64,000 nt of DNA from Crossiella sp. CA-258035. GTDB lineage: Bacteria > Actinomycetota > Actinomycetes > Mycobacteriales > Pseudonocardiaceae. The stretch is from positions 4,496,001 to 4,560,000 of the forward strand of contig NZ_CP116413.1 of assembly GCF_030064675.1 (NCBI RefSeq), read 5' to 3'. Below the pieces are notes generated by a model. It saw only the letters and a program-made list of their open reading frames with translations. It was not told where the DNA came from and did no database searches. The translations under genes and the position numbers were made by a program. This document shows, one piece after another, positions 7,859 to 15,576 of this stretch (positions within the stretch are counted from its first letter, which is position 1; every line of letters starts with the position of its first letter).

Positions 7859-8881
7859 ATGCAGGCTGAGGCTTCACGCGGAGACGCGCCCGACCCGCTC
7901 TACACCCGGCTCGGCCGCACCGGCCTGAAGGTCAGCCGGCTTGCGCTCGGCACCGTGAACTTCGGCGGGCGGGTGGACGAGCCCGAGACGCACAAGATCA
8001 TGGACCACGCGATGGACCGGGGCATCAACTTCTTGGACACCGCCGACATCTACGGCTGGCGGGTGCGCAAGGGGCACACCGAGGAGTCGATCGGCCGGTG
8101 GCTGGCGGGCAACCCCTCCCGGCGCGATCAGCTGGTGCTGGCCACCAAGGTCGGCAACCCGATGGGCCCGGGGCCGAACGACGAAGGGCTCTCGGCGCGG
8201 CACATCATCGCCGCCTGCGAGGCGTCGCTGCGCCGCATGCGCACCGACTGGATCGACCTCTACCAGATGCACCGGCTGGACCCGGCGGTCGGCTGGGACG
8301 AGGTGTGGCAGGCGATGGAACAGCTGGTGGCACAGGGCAAGATTCGCTACGTCGGGTCGTCGAACTTCGCCGGCTGGAGCATCGCCGCGGCACAGGAGGC
8401 TGCGCGCCGCCGCCACTTCACCGGGCTGGCCTCCGAGCAGTGTGTGTTCAACCTCCCCACCCGGTATCCGGAGCTGGAGATAATCCCGGCCGCGCACGCG
8501 TACGGCGTGGCCATTCTGGTCTGGTCGCCGCTGCACGGCGGCCTGCTGGCCGGCGCGCTGCGCAAACTGGCCGAGGGGACGGCGGTCAAGTCCGCCCAAG
8601 GCCGCGCCCGCGCCGCGCTCAGCCGGCATCGCGGCACCATCGCCGAGTACGAGCGGTTCTGCGACGAGATCGGCCAGCCGCCCGCGGTGGTCGGTCAGGC
8701 CTGGGTCCTGTCGAGGCCGGGCGTGACCGCGGTCGTCATCGGTCCCCGGACAACGCAGCACGTCGACGCGGCGCTCTCCGCGTTGCGGCTCACCCTGCCG
8801 GAGCCGCAGCTCGCCCGGCTGGATGTCCTGTTCCCCCCGGTGGGCCGGGGCGGCCCCGCACCGGAGGCCTGGATCTCGTGA
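7859..8881 (+). CDS. Aldo/keto reductase, NDP-deoxysugar 3-ketoreductase type (EryBII-like)
   Basis: A 340-aa AKR. It shows the NADPH TIM-barrel start (LGRTGLKVSRLALGTVNFGG), the catalytic Asp-Tyr segment NFLDTADIYG, the Lys in VLATKVG and the His in YQMHRLD. In deoxysugar clusters this AKR12-like group reduces the 3-keto intermediate after C-2 deoxygenation (EryBII, AveBVIII). An alternative role is a general C-3 reductase. A GAGGGGG ribosome site precedes ATG 7859. A sugar O-methyltransferase gene follows after 38 nt. Confidence 0.82.
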   Translation: MQAEASRGDAPDPLYTRLGRTGLKVSRLALGTVNFGGRVDEPETHKIMDHAMDRGINFLDTADIYGWRVRKGHTEESIGRWLAGNPSRRDQLVLATKVGNPMGPGPNDEGLSARHIIAACEASLRRMRTDWIDLYQMHRLDPAVGWDEVWQAMEQLVAQGKIRYVGSSNFAGWSIAAAQEAARRRHFTGLASEQCVFNLPTRYPELEIIPAAHAYGVAILVWSPLHGGLLAGALRKLAEGTAVKSAQGRARAALSRHRGTIAEYERFCDEIGQPPAVVGQAWVLSRPGVTAVVIGPRTTQHVDAALSALRLTLPEPQLARLDVLFPPVGRGGPAPEAWIS

Positions 8882-8919
8882 CCGCCCGGGGTCCGTGGAC
8901 GAGAAAGGAAACGAGCCCT

Positions 8920-9693
8920 ATGGGCGACATCGAGTACAGGGACTCCCGGGTGCTGCCGCGGGAGTCGGAGCAGGAGCGGGATGTGCGGACGCGGCTGACC
9001 AAGCTGCTGACCGAGACGCCCATACCGCCGGTCTACTTGATCGACAACCTTCCAGTGTACCTGCGCAGGCACCAGTTGGCCGACCTGCTCGCCATGGACG
9101 CGCTCTACCGCATGCTGCCCGAGGTGCCGGGCGTCATCATGGAGTTCGGCGTCCTGCACGGCCGCCATCTCGCCATCCTCACCGCGCTACGCGCCCTGCA
9201 CGAGCCGTACAACTCGTACCGCCGGATCATCGGGTTCGACACCTTCACCGGGTTTCCCGAGATCTCCGAGATCGACCAGGCGAGTCCGAGTGCCGCGGTC
9301 GGCCGGTTCGCGGTCCCGGACGGCGAGGTAGAGCACCTGCGCGAGGTCCTTGCCGCTCACGAGGCGGGCGATCCCGTATCGCACGTGCAGCGCACCTTCG
9401 TGGTGCAAGGGGACGTGCGTGAGACGCTGCCGCAGTACCTGCGCGACAACCCGGAAACCGTGATCGGGATGGTCTTCTTCGACCTCGATCTCTACGAGCC
9501 CACCCGGGAGGCGCTGCGGGCGATCCGCCCCTGCCTCGCCAAGGGCAGCATCATCGCCTTCGACGAGCTGGGCCATCCTCGGTGGCCGGGCGTGACCGCG
9601 GCGGTCCGCGAAGGTCTCGGGCTGGAGCAGGTGACACTGCGGCAGATTCCCGGCCGGGAACAGCCGGTGGTCTACCTGCGATGGGGCGAGTAG
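8920..9693 (+). CDS. TylF/MycF-type O-methyltransferase, probably sugar-modifying
   Basis: A 257-aa metal-dependent methyltransferase of the macrocin O-methyltransferase superfamily. The SAM site is IMEFGVLHGRHLAIL followed by IIGFDTFTGFP. The metal/catalytic segment FFDLDLYEPT and the downstream FDELGHP are characteristic. Relatives methylate hydroxyls of deoxysugars, but some act on aglycones. ATG 8920 follows AAAGGAAACGAG. It closes the plus-strand sugar gene block. Confidence 0.85.
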   Translation: MGDIEYRDSRVLPRESEQERDVRTRLTKLLTETPIPPVYLIDNLPVYLRRHQLADLLAMDALYRMLPEVPGVIMEFGVLHGRHLAILTALRALHEPYNSYRRIIGFDTFTGFPEISEIDQASPSAAVGRFAVPDGEVEHLREVLAAHEAGDPVSHVQRTFVVQGDVRETLPQYLRDNPETVIGMVFFDLDLYEPTREALRAIRPCLAKGSIIAFDELGHPRWPGVTAAVREGLGLEQVTLRQIPGREQPVVYLRWGE

Positions 9694-9709
9694 CGGTGAT
9701 CGGGCCGAC

Positions 9710-9730
9710 GGCGCGGCGGGTGGCCGCGCC
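9710..9730. terminator. Hairpin between convergent genes
   Basis: GGCGCGGC-N5-GCCGCGCC forms an 8-bp GC stem 17 nt after the methyltransferase stop, in the 147-bp gap between convergent genes. It lacks a U-tract, as is common for actinomycete terminators, and may serve both directions. Confidence 0.5.
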
Positions 9731-9840
9731 GCTGGCGCCCGCGCCCGGTCGGTGTGCTCCCAGGTGAACTCCGGCAGCTCGCGCGCGATCGACAGGACGT
9801 ACTGCCCGTAGCTGGAACCGGGCCGCAGTCGAGGCGGTTG

Positions 9841-11091
9841 CTAGACAGAACTTCGCTGGATGTCGCGTCCCGGTTCCCGGTGGTGGCCTTCCAGCGTCTT
9901 CACCAGGTCGGCCGGAGTGGGCTGCCGGAGCATCTGCGCCCTCAGCTCGCCTGCGGTCCGGCGGTAGGAGTTGTCGGCGAGCAGCTTCTCCAGCGCCGTG
10001 CCCACCGCACCCGCGTTGGCCTCGTGGCCGGGCAGGTGCAGTGCCGCACCGGCGGCCGCCACCCGCGTCGCCGTCGCCGTCTGCTCCGACGCGAAGGTTG
10101 CCATCACCTGCGGCACGCCAGCCCACAACGCGGTCAAGGCGGTGCCGCTACCGCCGTGGTGGACGACAGCGTCGCAGCCCGGCAGCAGCAGCCGCAGGGG
10201 CAAGCGCTCCGCCACCCGGACCGTCGGCGGCACCCTGCCGAGCGCGGCCACGTCCTCGGCGGTCGCGGTCAGCACCACCTCCACGCCGAGGTCGTCGGCG
10301 GCGCGGACAAGTTCGGGCAGCAGATACGACCGCGGGCCCGACGTCGTCGTCAGCGCCGTCGACCAGGTGATGCAGACCCGGGGCCGGTCCGATCGCTCCA
10401 GCAGCCACCCGGGCATCGGCGCGCAGCCGTTGTACGGCACGTACCGCATCGGCAGGCGCTGGGCCGCGATCGGCGGCGCCAGCGCCGGCGGGCAGGGATC
10501 GATCACGGTACGGATCATGTCCAAGCCGAACTCGCGCAGCCCATGGCGGGGAAACGCACCGCTGTGGTCCTCCGGCACGATCGACATGTGCGCCGGCTCG
10601 TGAGTGCCGACCGGCCCCCACAGGCACAGCACGGCCGGAATGCCGAGCAGGCCGGCGATGAGCATCCCCTCCAGGCTCGCCGGATCGTGCAACACGAGGT
10701 CCGGCCGCCACGCGGAGGCGAACGCCACCGCCGCGTCGTACCCGGCCGCGGCCAGCCGGGCGTATGCCGGCGCCTCGCGGTCGCGGTACCCGGCGAGGTC
10801 GAAGTCATCGAGCGAGTTCAGCGGCCCGCCGGTCAGCGGATGCGGTGGCAGCCACGGGTACGGCCACTGCCCGTTCAGCGCCTCCCGGTAGTACTGCAAC
10901 CGCAGCCGCACCGTCACCTCAAGCCCGTTCAGCACCGGTACCGGGATCAGGCCGGCCGCGGACACCGGGGCCACCTGGGACGGCGTGCACACCACGCGGA
11001 CCTCGTGTCCGGCGGCCTGCAACGCCCAGCCGAGCGGCACCATGGCGGCGTAGTGCGTCGGCCATGACGACACCGTGAACAACACCTGCAC
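9841..11091 (-). CDS. Second antibiotic glycosyltransferase, GT1
   Basis: A 416-aa GT-B enzyme. The N-terminus VQVLFTVSSWPTHYAAMVPL is nearly the same signature as the first glycosyltransferase, and the donor domain has DAVVHHGGSGTALTALWAGVP, an intact HHGGxGT motif. GTG 11091 is chosen because AGGGTGG precedes it and the family start aligns; longer in-frame extensions are unlike the family. Two glycosyltransferases imply at least two sugar attachments. The gene is divergent from the 3-dehydrase operon across a 170-bp promoter region. Confidence 0.9.
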   Translation of the reverse strand: MQVLFTVSSWPTHYAAMVPLGWALQAAGHEVRVVCTPSQVAPVSAAGLIPVPVLNGLEVTVRLRLQYYREALNGQWPYPWLPPHPLTGGPLNSLDDFDLAGYRDREAPAYARLAAAGYDAAVAFASAWRPDLVLHDPASLEGMLIAGLLGIPAVLCLWGPVGTHEPAHMSIVPEDHSGAFPRHGLREFGLDMIRTVIDPCPPALAPPIAAQRLPMRYVPYNGCAPMPGWLLERSDRPRVCITWSTALTTTSGPRSYLLPELVRAADDLGVEVVLTATAEDVAALGRVPPTVRVAERLPLRLLLPGCDAVVHHGGSGTALTALWAGVPQVMATFASEQTATATRVAAAGAALHLPGHEANAGAVGTALEKLLADNSYRRTAGELRAQMLRQPTPADLVKTLEGHHREPGRDIQRSSV

Positions 11092-11261
11092 CCGCCCACC
11101 CTGGCAGCCGTGACTCGCGGCCCGGCGGGTCCCAGATCGAGTGAGCCTCGACCTGCCCTCCACCGGCAGGCAGCACGGTTGCCCACGGGAGCGGCCGTCG
11201 CACATCCCGTGTTCCGTGAGCAACGGTGATCGCCGACGCCAGCCTCGAGGAGGGAACCCGC

Positions 11262-12566
11262 ATGACGGACATTCAGGCGCTGATCCTCGACCACGTCCGC
11301 AAGTACCACCGGGAGCGGGACCAGGGGCGCGAGTTCATCCCGGGAGAGACGCCGCTGCCACCGTCCGGCGCGGTACTGGATGAGGACGACCGGGCCGCGC
11401 TGGTCGAAGCGGCCCTGAACCTGCGCATCGCCACCGGTTCGGTGGCCGAGCAGTTCGAGCGCGCGTTCGCCGCTACCGTCGGGCGTCGCAAGGCGCACCT
11501 GACCAACTCCGGCTCGTCGGCCAACCTGTTGGCGCTCACCGCTTTGACCCAGCGAGAGCTCGGCGACCGGCGGCTGCGGCCCGGCGACGAGGTGGTCACC
11601 GTGGCCGCCGGCTTCCCGACCACAGTGCACCCGATCGTGCAGAACGGGCTGATCCCAGTCTTCGTCGACATCGAGCTCGGCACGTACAACACCACGGTGG
11701 ACCGGGTCGCGGCCGCGATAGGGCCACGTACCCGGGCGATCATGATCGCGCATGCGCTGGGCAACCCGTTCCCGGTTGCCGAGATCGCCGACCTCGCGAC
11801 GGAGCACGGCCTGTTCCTGGTGGAAGACAACTGCGACGCGGTCGGCAGCACCTACCGGGGCCGGCCAACCGGCTCGTTCGGCGACATGAGCACCGTCAGC
11901 TTCTACCCGGCGCACCACCTGACGTCCGGCGAAGGCGGCTGCGTGCTGACCGACAACGTCCGACTGTCCAAAGTGGTCGAGTCGCTACGCGACTGGGGAC
12001 GAGACTGCTGGTGCCTGCCCGGGCACAACGACACCTGCCGGCGCCGCTTCAGCCAGCAGTTCGGCACCCTGCCGTTCGGGTACGACCACAAGTACACGTT
12101 CTCCCGGATCGGCTACAACCTGAAGACCACTGACCTGCAGGCCGCCCTGGGTCTGTCGCAGCTGGCCAAGCTGACCGACTTCGGCGCGGCCCGGCGGCGC
12201 AACTGGCAGCGACTGCGGGAGGGCCTCGACGGCGTGCCGGGTCTGCTGCTGCCACGCGCCACTCCGAACAGCGACCCGAGCTGGTTCGGCTTCCTGCTGA
12301 CAGTGCGGCCGGGCGCCCCGTTCAGCCGCACCGCCATCCTCCAGTACTTGGAGTCGCGGCGGATCGGAACCCGGATGTTGTTCTCCGGCAACCTGATCCG
12401 GCAACCGGCCTACCAAGACGTTGCGTACCGCGTCTCCGGGGACCTGACCAACAGCGACATAGTTACCGAGCGGACCTTCTGGATCGGCGTCTATCCAGGC
12501 CTGACCACGGAGATGATCGACTACATGAGCGCGTCGATCCGGGAGTTCGTCTCGGGGCGCCGATGA
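11262..12566 (+). CDS. NDP-4-keto-6-deoxyhexose 3-dehydrase (E1/SpnQ/RfbH type)
   Basis: A 434-aa PLP/PMP enzyme of the DegT fold that removes the C-3 hydroxyl of NDP-4-keto-6-deoxyglucose. Two diagnostic features are visible: the Schiff-base Lys is replaced by His (FYPAHHLTSGEGG), and the [2Fe-2S] ligands follow the E1 spacing C-x57-C-x-C-x7-C exactly (first Cys in EDNCDAV, the others in RDCWCLPGHNDTC). It needs an electron donor such as a ferredoxin or E3 reductase, not seen here. ATG 11262 follows GGAGGGAAC. It overlaps the next SDR by 4 nt. The 3-deoxy product should feed one of the two glycosyltransferases. Confidence 0.93.
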   Translation: MTDIQALILDHVRKYHRERDQGREFIPGETPLPPSGAVLDEDDRAALVEAALNLRIATGSVAEQFERAFAATVGRRKAHLTNSGSSANLLALTALTQRELGDRRLRPGDEVVTVAAGFPTTVHPIVQNGLIPVFVDIELGTYNTTVDRVAAAIGPRTRAIMIAHALGNPFPVAEIADLATEHGLFLVEDNCDAVGSTYRGRPTGSFGDMSTVSFYPAHHLTSGEGGCVLTDNVRLSKVVESLRDWGRDCWCLPGHNDTCRRRFSQQFGTLPFGYDHKYTFSRIGYNLKTTDLQAALGLSQLAKLTDFGAARRRNWQRLREGLDGVPGLLLPRATPNSDPSWFGFLLTVRPGAPFSRTAILQYLESRRIGTRMLFSGNLIRQPAYQDVAYRVSGDLTNSDIVTERTFWIGVYPGLTTEMIDYMSASIREFVSGRR

Positions 12567-13330
12567 GCCGGGGTGGGGCCGGGCGGCGTGCCGCGCTGGT
12601 GACCGGCGCCAGCGCCGGCATCGGCCGCGCGCTCGCCGGTGAGCTGGCCGCGGCGGGGTACACGGTCACCGGCGTAGCCAGAGACGAGGAACGCCTGCGC
12701 GCGGCCGTCGGCGCGCTGGGAGACGGGCACACCGCGCTCACCGCTGACCTGGCGACCGCCCATGGCCGCGCCCGTGTCGTCCAAGCCGTGCGCGACACCC
12801 GTTTCGACGTCCTGGTCAACAACGCCGGCGTGGCGGTGACCGGGCCGTTCGCGGACGTCGACCTGGACACGGCAGTGGGGATGATGGAGCTCAACTGCGT
12901 AGCACCGGTTACGCTCGCCCACGCCTACCTCGCCGCGGCCCGGCCGGGGGACGCGCTGATCAACATCTCGTCCGTGCTCGCCTTCGCCCCGGCGGCCGGG
13001 CTGAGCGTCTACAGCGCTTCCAAGGCCTTCCTCACCTCCTTCTCAGAGTCGCTGTGGCTCGAGCACCGGGCGCGCGGCGTCTACGTCATGAACCTGTGCC
13101 CAGGTATTACCGCGACGGCCTCGCAGGCGTACGACGGTGACGACGTGCCCGCCAGCATGGTGCAGACGCCAGAGCAGGTGGCCGCTACGGCGATCGCCGT
13201 GCTGCACCGCCGCCGCCGTCCCACAGTCGTCTCCGGCCGGCGGAACACCGTGTTCGCCGCGGCGATGCGGCTCCTGCCGCGCCGGATGGTCCTGCGTATG
13301 CTCGGCGCGGCACAGGGCCCGCCGTCCTGA
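12563..13330 (+). CDS. Short-chain dehydrogenase/reductase
   Basis: A 255-aa classical SDR: TGASAGIG cofactor loop (residues 13-20), NNAG, catalytic Ser in ISSVLAFAP and YSASK. The C-terminus is basic (RRRRPTVVSGRR). It overlaps the 3-dehydrase gene (ATGA) and is the last intact gene of the cluster on this side. It may reduce a ketone of the aglycone or a sugar intermediate; classical SDRs rarely act on NDP-sugars, so the aglycone is more likely. Confidence 0.85.
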   Translation: MSRGGAGRRAALVTGASAGIGRALAGELAAAGYTVTGVARDEERLRAAVGALGDGHTALTADLATAHGRARVVQAVRDTRFDVLVNNAGVAVTGPFADVDLDTAVGMMELNCVAPVTLAHAYLAAARPGDALINISSVLAFAPAAGLSVYSASKAFLTSFSESLWLEHRARGVYVMNLCPGITATASQAYDGDDVPASMVQTPEQVAATAIAVLHRRRRPTVVSGRRNTVFAAAMRLLPRRMVLRMLGAAQGPPS

Positions 13331-13626
13331 GCCGAGGTGAATCATAGAAGCGATTCCCGAGAAAACGATGCGCTACACGGGCATGGCACTGCGCCTGCCG
13401 GTCCAGAGCGGCACCTGTACGGATACGTGGCCAGCCGAGGAAGACATCACCGGTGCGGTTGGACTCCGCGCCGTTTTGTCGGCCTGCCCCGTTTACCCTG
13501 AGAACCGCCTGTGGTTGACAAGCAGTGACAAGAAGCGATCGATGCCTGATCGTGCCCGTGCAGCTCACGTGGGCGCTGAGGGCCGTGTCGGCGTCCTCGA
13601 TTGAGCGTCGACCAGAAACGGCAACG

Positions 13627-14007
13627 TCAGATATCAGAACTGTCGGAATGCCTGCTGGTCCGGCCGCTGCTTGAGCCGTGCGGTGCTGACGGTCGGCCGG
13701 GCTGGCCGCAGGGGAACAGCCACCGGGACGGCGCGGTGGAACCGATGGTGGCATGGCCCTTGCGGATGGCGACGACAGTGCGGGCCACGGTGTCGATGGG
13801 GCCGGGCAGGTGGACGGGTGCCCGACCGACGCCGATGCGGACGTACGGGTCGTCGTCGAGGTGGAAGGCGCCTGCGGCCACCACCGGTGCGGGAAGTTCC
13901 TCGGACCGGTGCGCCACGTGCGGTGACCCTCCGCTAATTCGTCCACTGTGGACAGTGTGGCGGCGGTGGATGTCGACGTCGGGCATCGGGCGGTCCCGGG
14001 CGCACAA
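13627..14007 (-). pseudogene. Fragment of a XerD-like tyrosine recombinase
   Basis: The minus-strand reading contains VRIGVGRAPVHLPGPIDTV followed by VVAIRKGHATIGSTAPSRWL and FPCGQPGRPSAP. This resembles the conserved block ahead of the catalytic region in actinomycete site-specific integrases (…RRGHATIG…WLFPGGQPGRPIS). After GRPSAP the frame breaks; the neighbouring frame continues with STARLKQRPDQQAFRQF, then stops. The catalytic Arg/His/Tyr parts are missing. It is a decayed recombinase at the cluster border. Confidence 0.55.
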
Positions 14008-14044
14008 AGTGATGACAACCCATTCCGCGCAGCAGGATCGAAAG

Positions 14045-14620
14045 TCCCTGGCACGAAGTGCTGGCCCGGCTGGGCTGCGCCGCCGTGCCGGTGGTGGATG
14101 AGGACGGCCGGTTGGTCGGCGTCCTCAGTGAGGCCGACGTGCTGCGCTGCCGCCTGGACGGCGAGCCGCCGCCCCGCCGGGACCGCAGGGTGGCCGAGGC
14201 GATGACCACCGAGGTCGTGGTCACCGCACCGGGCGCCGAGCTCACCGAGGTGGCCCGCACGTTGGTCGAGGGCCGGCTCCGCAGCCTGCCGGTGCTCAAC
14301 GGCAGGGTCGTGGTCGGGGTGATCAGCCGCCGCGACCTGATCCGGGCGCTGGTGCGCGCCGACGCGGTGATCGCCGAGGAGGTCCGGCACCGGCTCGCCG
14401 ACCTGCCCGGCGCGCTGTGGAACTGGCGGTTGGAGGTAGCCGACGGCGTGGTGACCCTGGACGAGCGGAGCGCGGGCGCCACCGGCCCGTGCGTGGAGTC
14501 CGGACAGGCCCGCATGGTCGTGGTCGGTTCCCGCGGCCGTGGCCGGTCCGCCGGAATGGTGCTCGGCTCCACCAGCCAGTCGCTGCTCTGCCGCCGTCGT
14601 CCATCCACTGAGGACAGTCC
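14045..14620 (+). pseudogene. Truncated CBS-CBS-BON protein fused to a universal-stress-protein tail
   Basis: One open frame joins pieces of two families. The first part is a CBS pair (AAVPVVDEDGRLVGVLSEAD, then VAEAMTTEVVVTAPGAELTE and LPVLNGRVVVGVISRRDLI). It continues into the start of a BON domain (VIAEEVRHRLADLPG…VADGVVTLDE), cut short, and then jumps to the ATP-loop end of a UspA domain (MVVVGSRGRGRSAGMVLGST). The N-terminus of the first CBS lacks a start, and the Usp end runs out of frame after SQSLL. This looks like an in-frame deletion scar between two stress genes. Confidence 0.6.
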
Positions 14621-14639
14621 ACAATGGAGTGCCTCTCCG

Positions 14640-14870
14640 CTCGCGGCGCCGTTGCCCGGCTGGCGCTGCGGCGGCGGCACGCGCCCGAGCGTGCCGCGCT
14701 GGGTTCGGCCACGTACGCGGAACTGACCACGGTGTCAGCGGACCAGCCGCGACTCGGTCGTCGGCACCGTGGAGGTGCCCGCCGAATGGCGGACGCCCGA
14801 TGGCGCCCGGCGTACCGGAACCGTGCCTGCACCCCACGGAAGGGATGACGAGGCAGTGGCGTTCTGTCCA
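14640..14870 (+). pseudogene. Remnant of an Rv1733c-like membrane protein
   Basis: Two frames together give LALRRRHAPERAALGSATY, AELTTVSADQPRLG and then VPAEWRTPDGARRTGTVPAP. The last part resembles the extracytoplasmic loop of actinobacterial Rv1733c-family proteins, which in mycobacteria belong to the dormancy (DosR) regulon together with CBS and Usp proteins. There is no intact frame. This is family resemblance from memory, moderate at best. Confidence 0.4.
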
Positions 14871-15295
14871 ACGCCGACCAGGTCGTCGTGGTGTTCCCCG
14901 GTCCGGACGCGCACCCGAAGCGCCCGGCCCGGTGACCTCGGCGGCCAGCAGCGCCGCGGCCACCGCCTCACCGGTGACCAGGCCGGCTGTCGGCCGGTCA
15001 AGCTCGGAGGTGGTGAGCGCGAGCAGCGTCTCGGCGCCGCGGAGGTCTGCCAGCCGTGCCGCGGCTCCGGCGATGGCGCCCGAGCGGCCAGGTCAACCGC
15101 GTTGAGCAGCGCGGTCGTGCGCAGCATCTGGCTGGTCATCATGCGCTCCGTGGTGGCCCTGCGTGGGTGGCGGCGCTGCCACGCTGCCAAGCCCCCGGGA
15201 GACCGCGCGCAGGCTCACCCGCGCCGGGGGAGGACCGCGATCGGAGTCCACTGAATCCTGGTCGGAGTCGGCACGGTGATCAGGAGACGAGGGTC
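14871..15295. other. No recognisable gene
   Basis: 425 bp of high-GC sequence with only short open frames lacking a recognisable motif; probably the tail of the decayed zone. Confidence 0.4.
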
Positions 15296-15490
15296 ATGAA
15301 CCGAACCAGGCGCAGGTTTCCGCTCAGGATCCTGCTTCCCGGCCTGTTGTTCCTGGCCGTGTTGTGCGGGGCGCGCGGTCAGGACGACACCGATGTGGCG
15401 CGGCTGGCCCCCGTGGTGCTGGTGCTGCCCGCAGGGGTGCCCAGAATGCTGGTTCCGTTGCTCTGGTTCTTGCTGGGCGAGCGTCGGTGA
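15296..15490 (+). CDS. Small hypothetical membrane protein
   Basis: A 64-aa frame starting MNRTRRRFPLRILLPGLLFL. It has a basic N-terminus, a first hydrophobic stretch (ILLPGLLFLAVLCGA) and a second (VVLVLPAGVPRMLVPLLWFLL). GGAGACGAGGG precedes the ATG. It resembles small actinomycete proteins with two transmembrane helices but I recognise no family. It lies 87 nt ahead of the LuxR-family regulator. Confidence 0.45.
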   Translation: MNRTRRRFPLRILLPGLLFLAVLCGARGQDDTDVARLAPVVLVLPAGVPRMLVPLLWFLLGERR

Positions 15491-15576
15491 CCGCGGCCAA
15501 TCGGTGCAGGGCAAGGGAATCACCGGTTTGGCGCAGTCGCCGACCAGCCTCGGGGACTTCCTGGAGAAAGGTGACC

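Noticed and set aside
9731-9840. A sugar-gene fragment between the convergent methyltransferase and glycosyltransferase genes (minus strand reads YGQYVLSIARELPEFTWE)
   Set aside because: It is about 30 codons without a recognisable active site; the protein-like look is not enough to name a gene.
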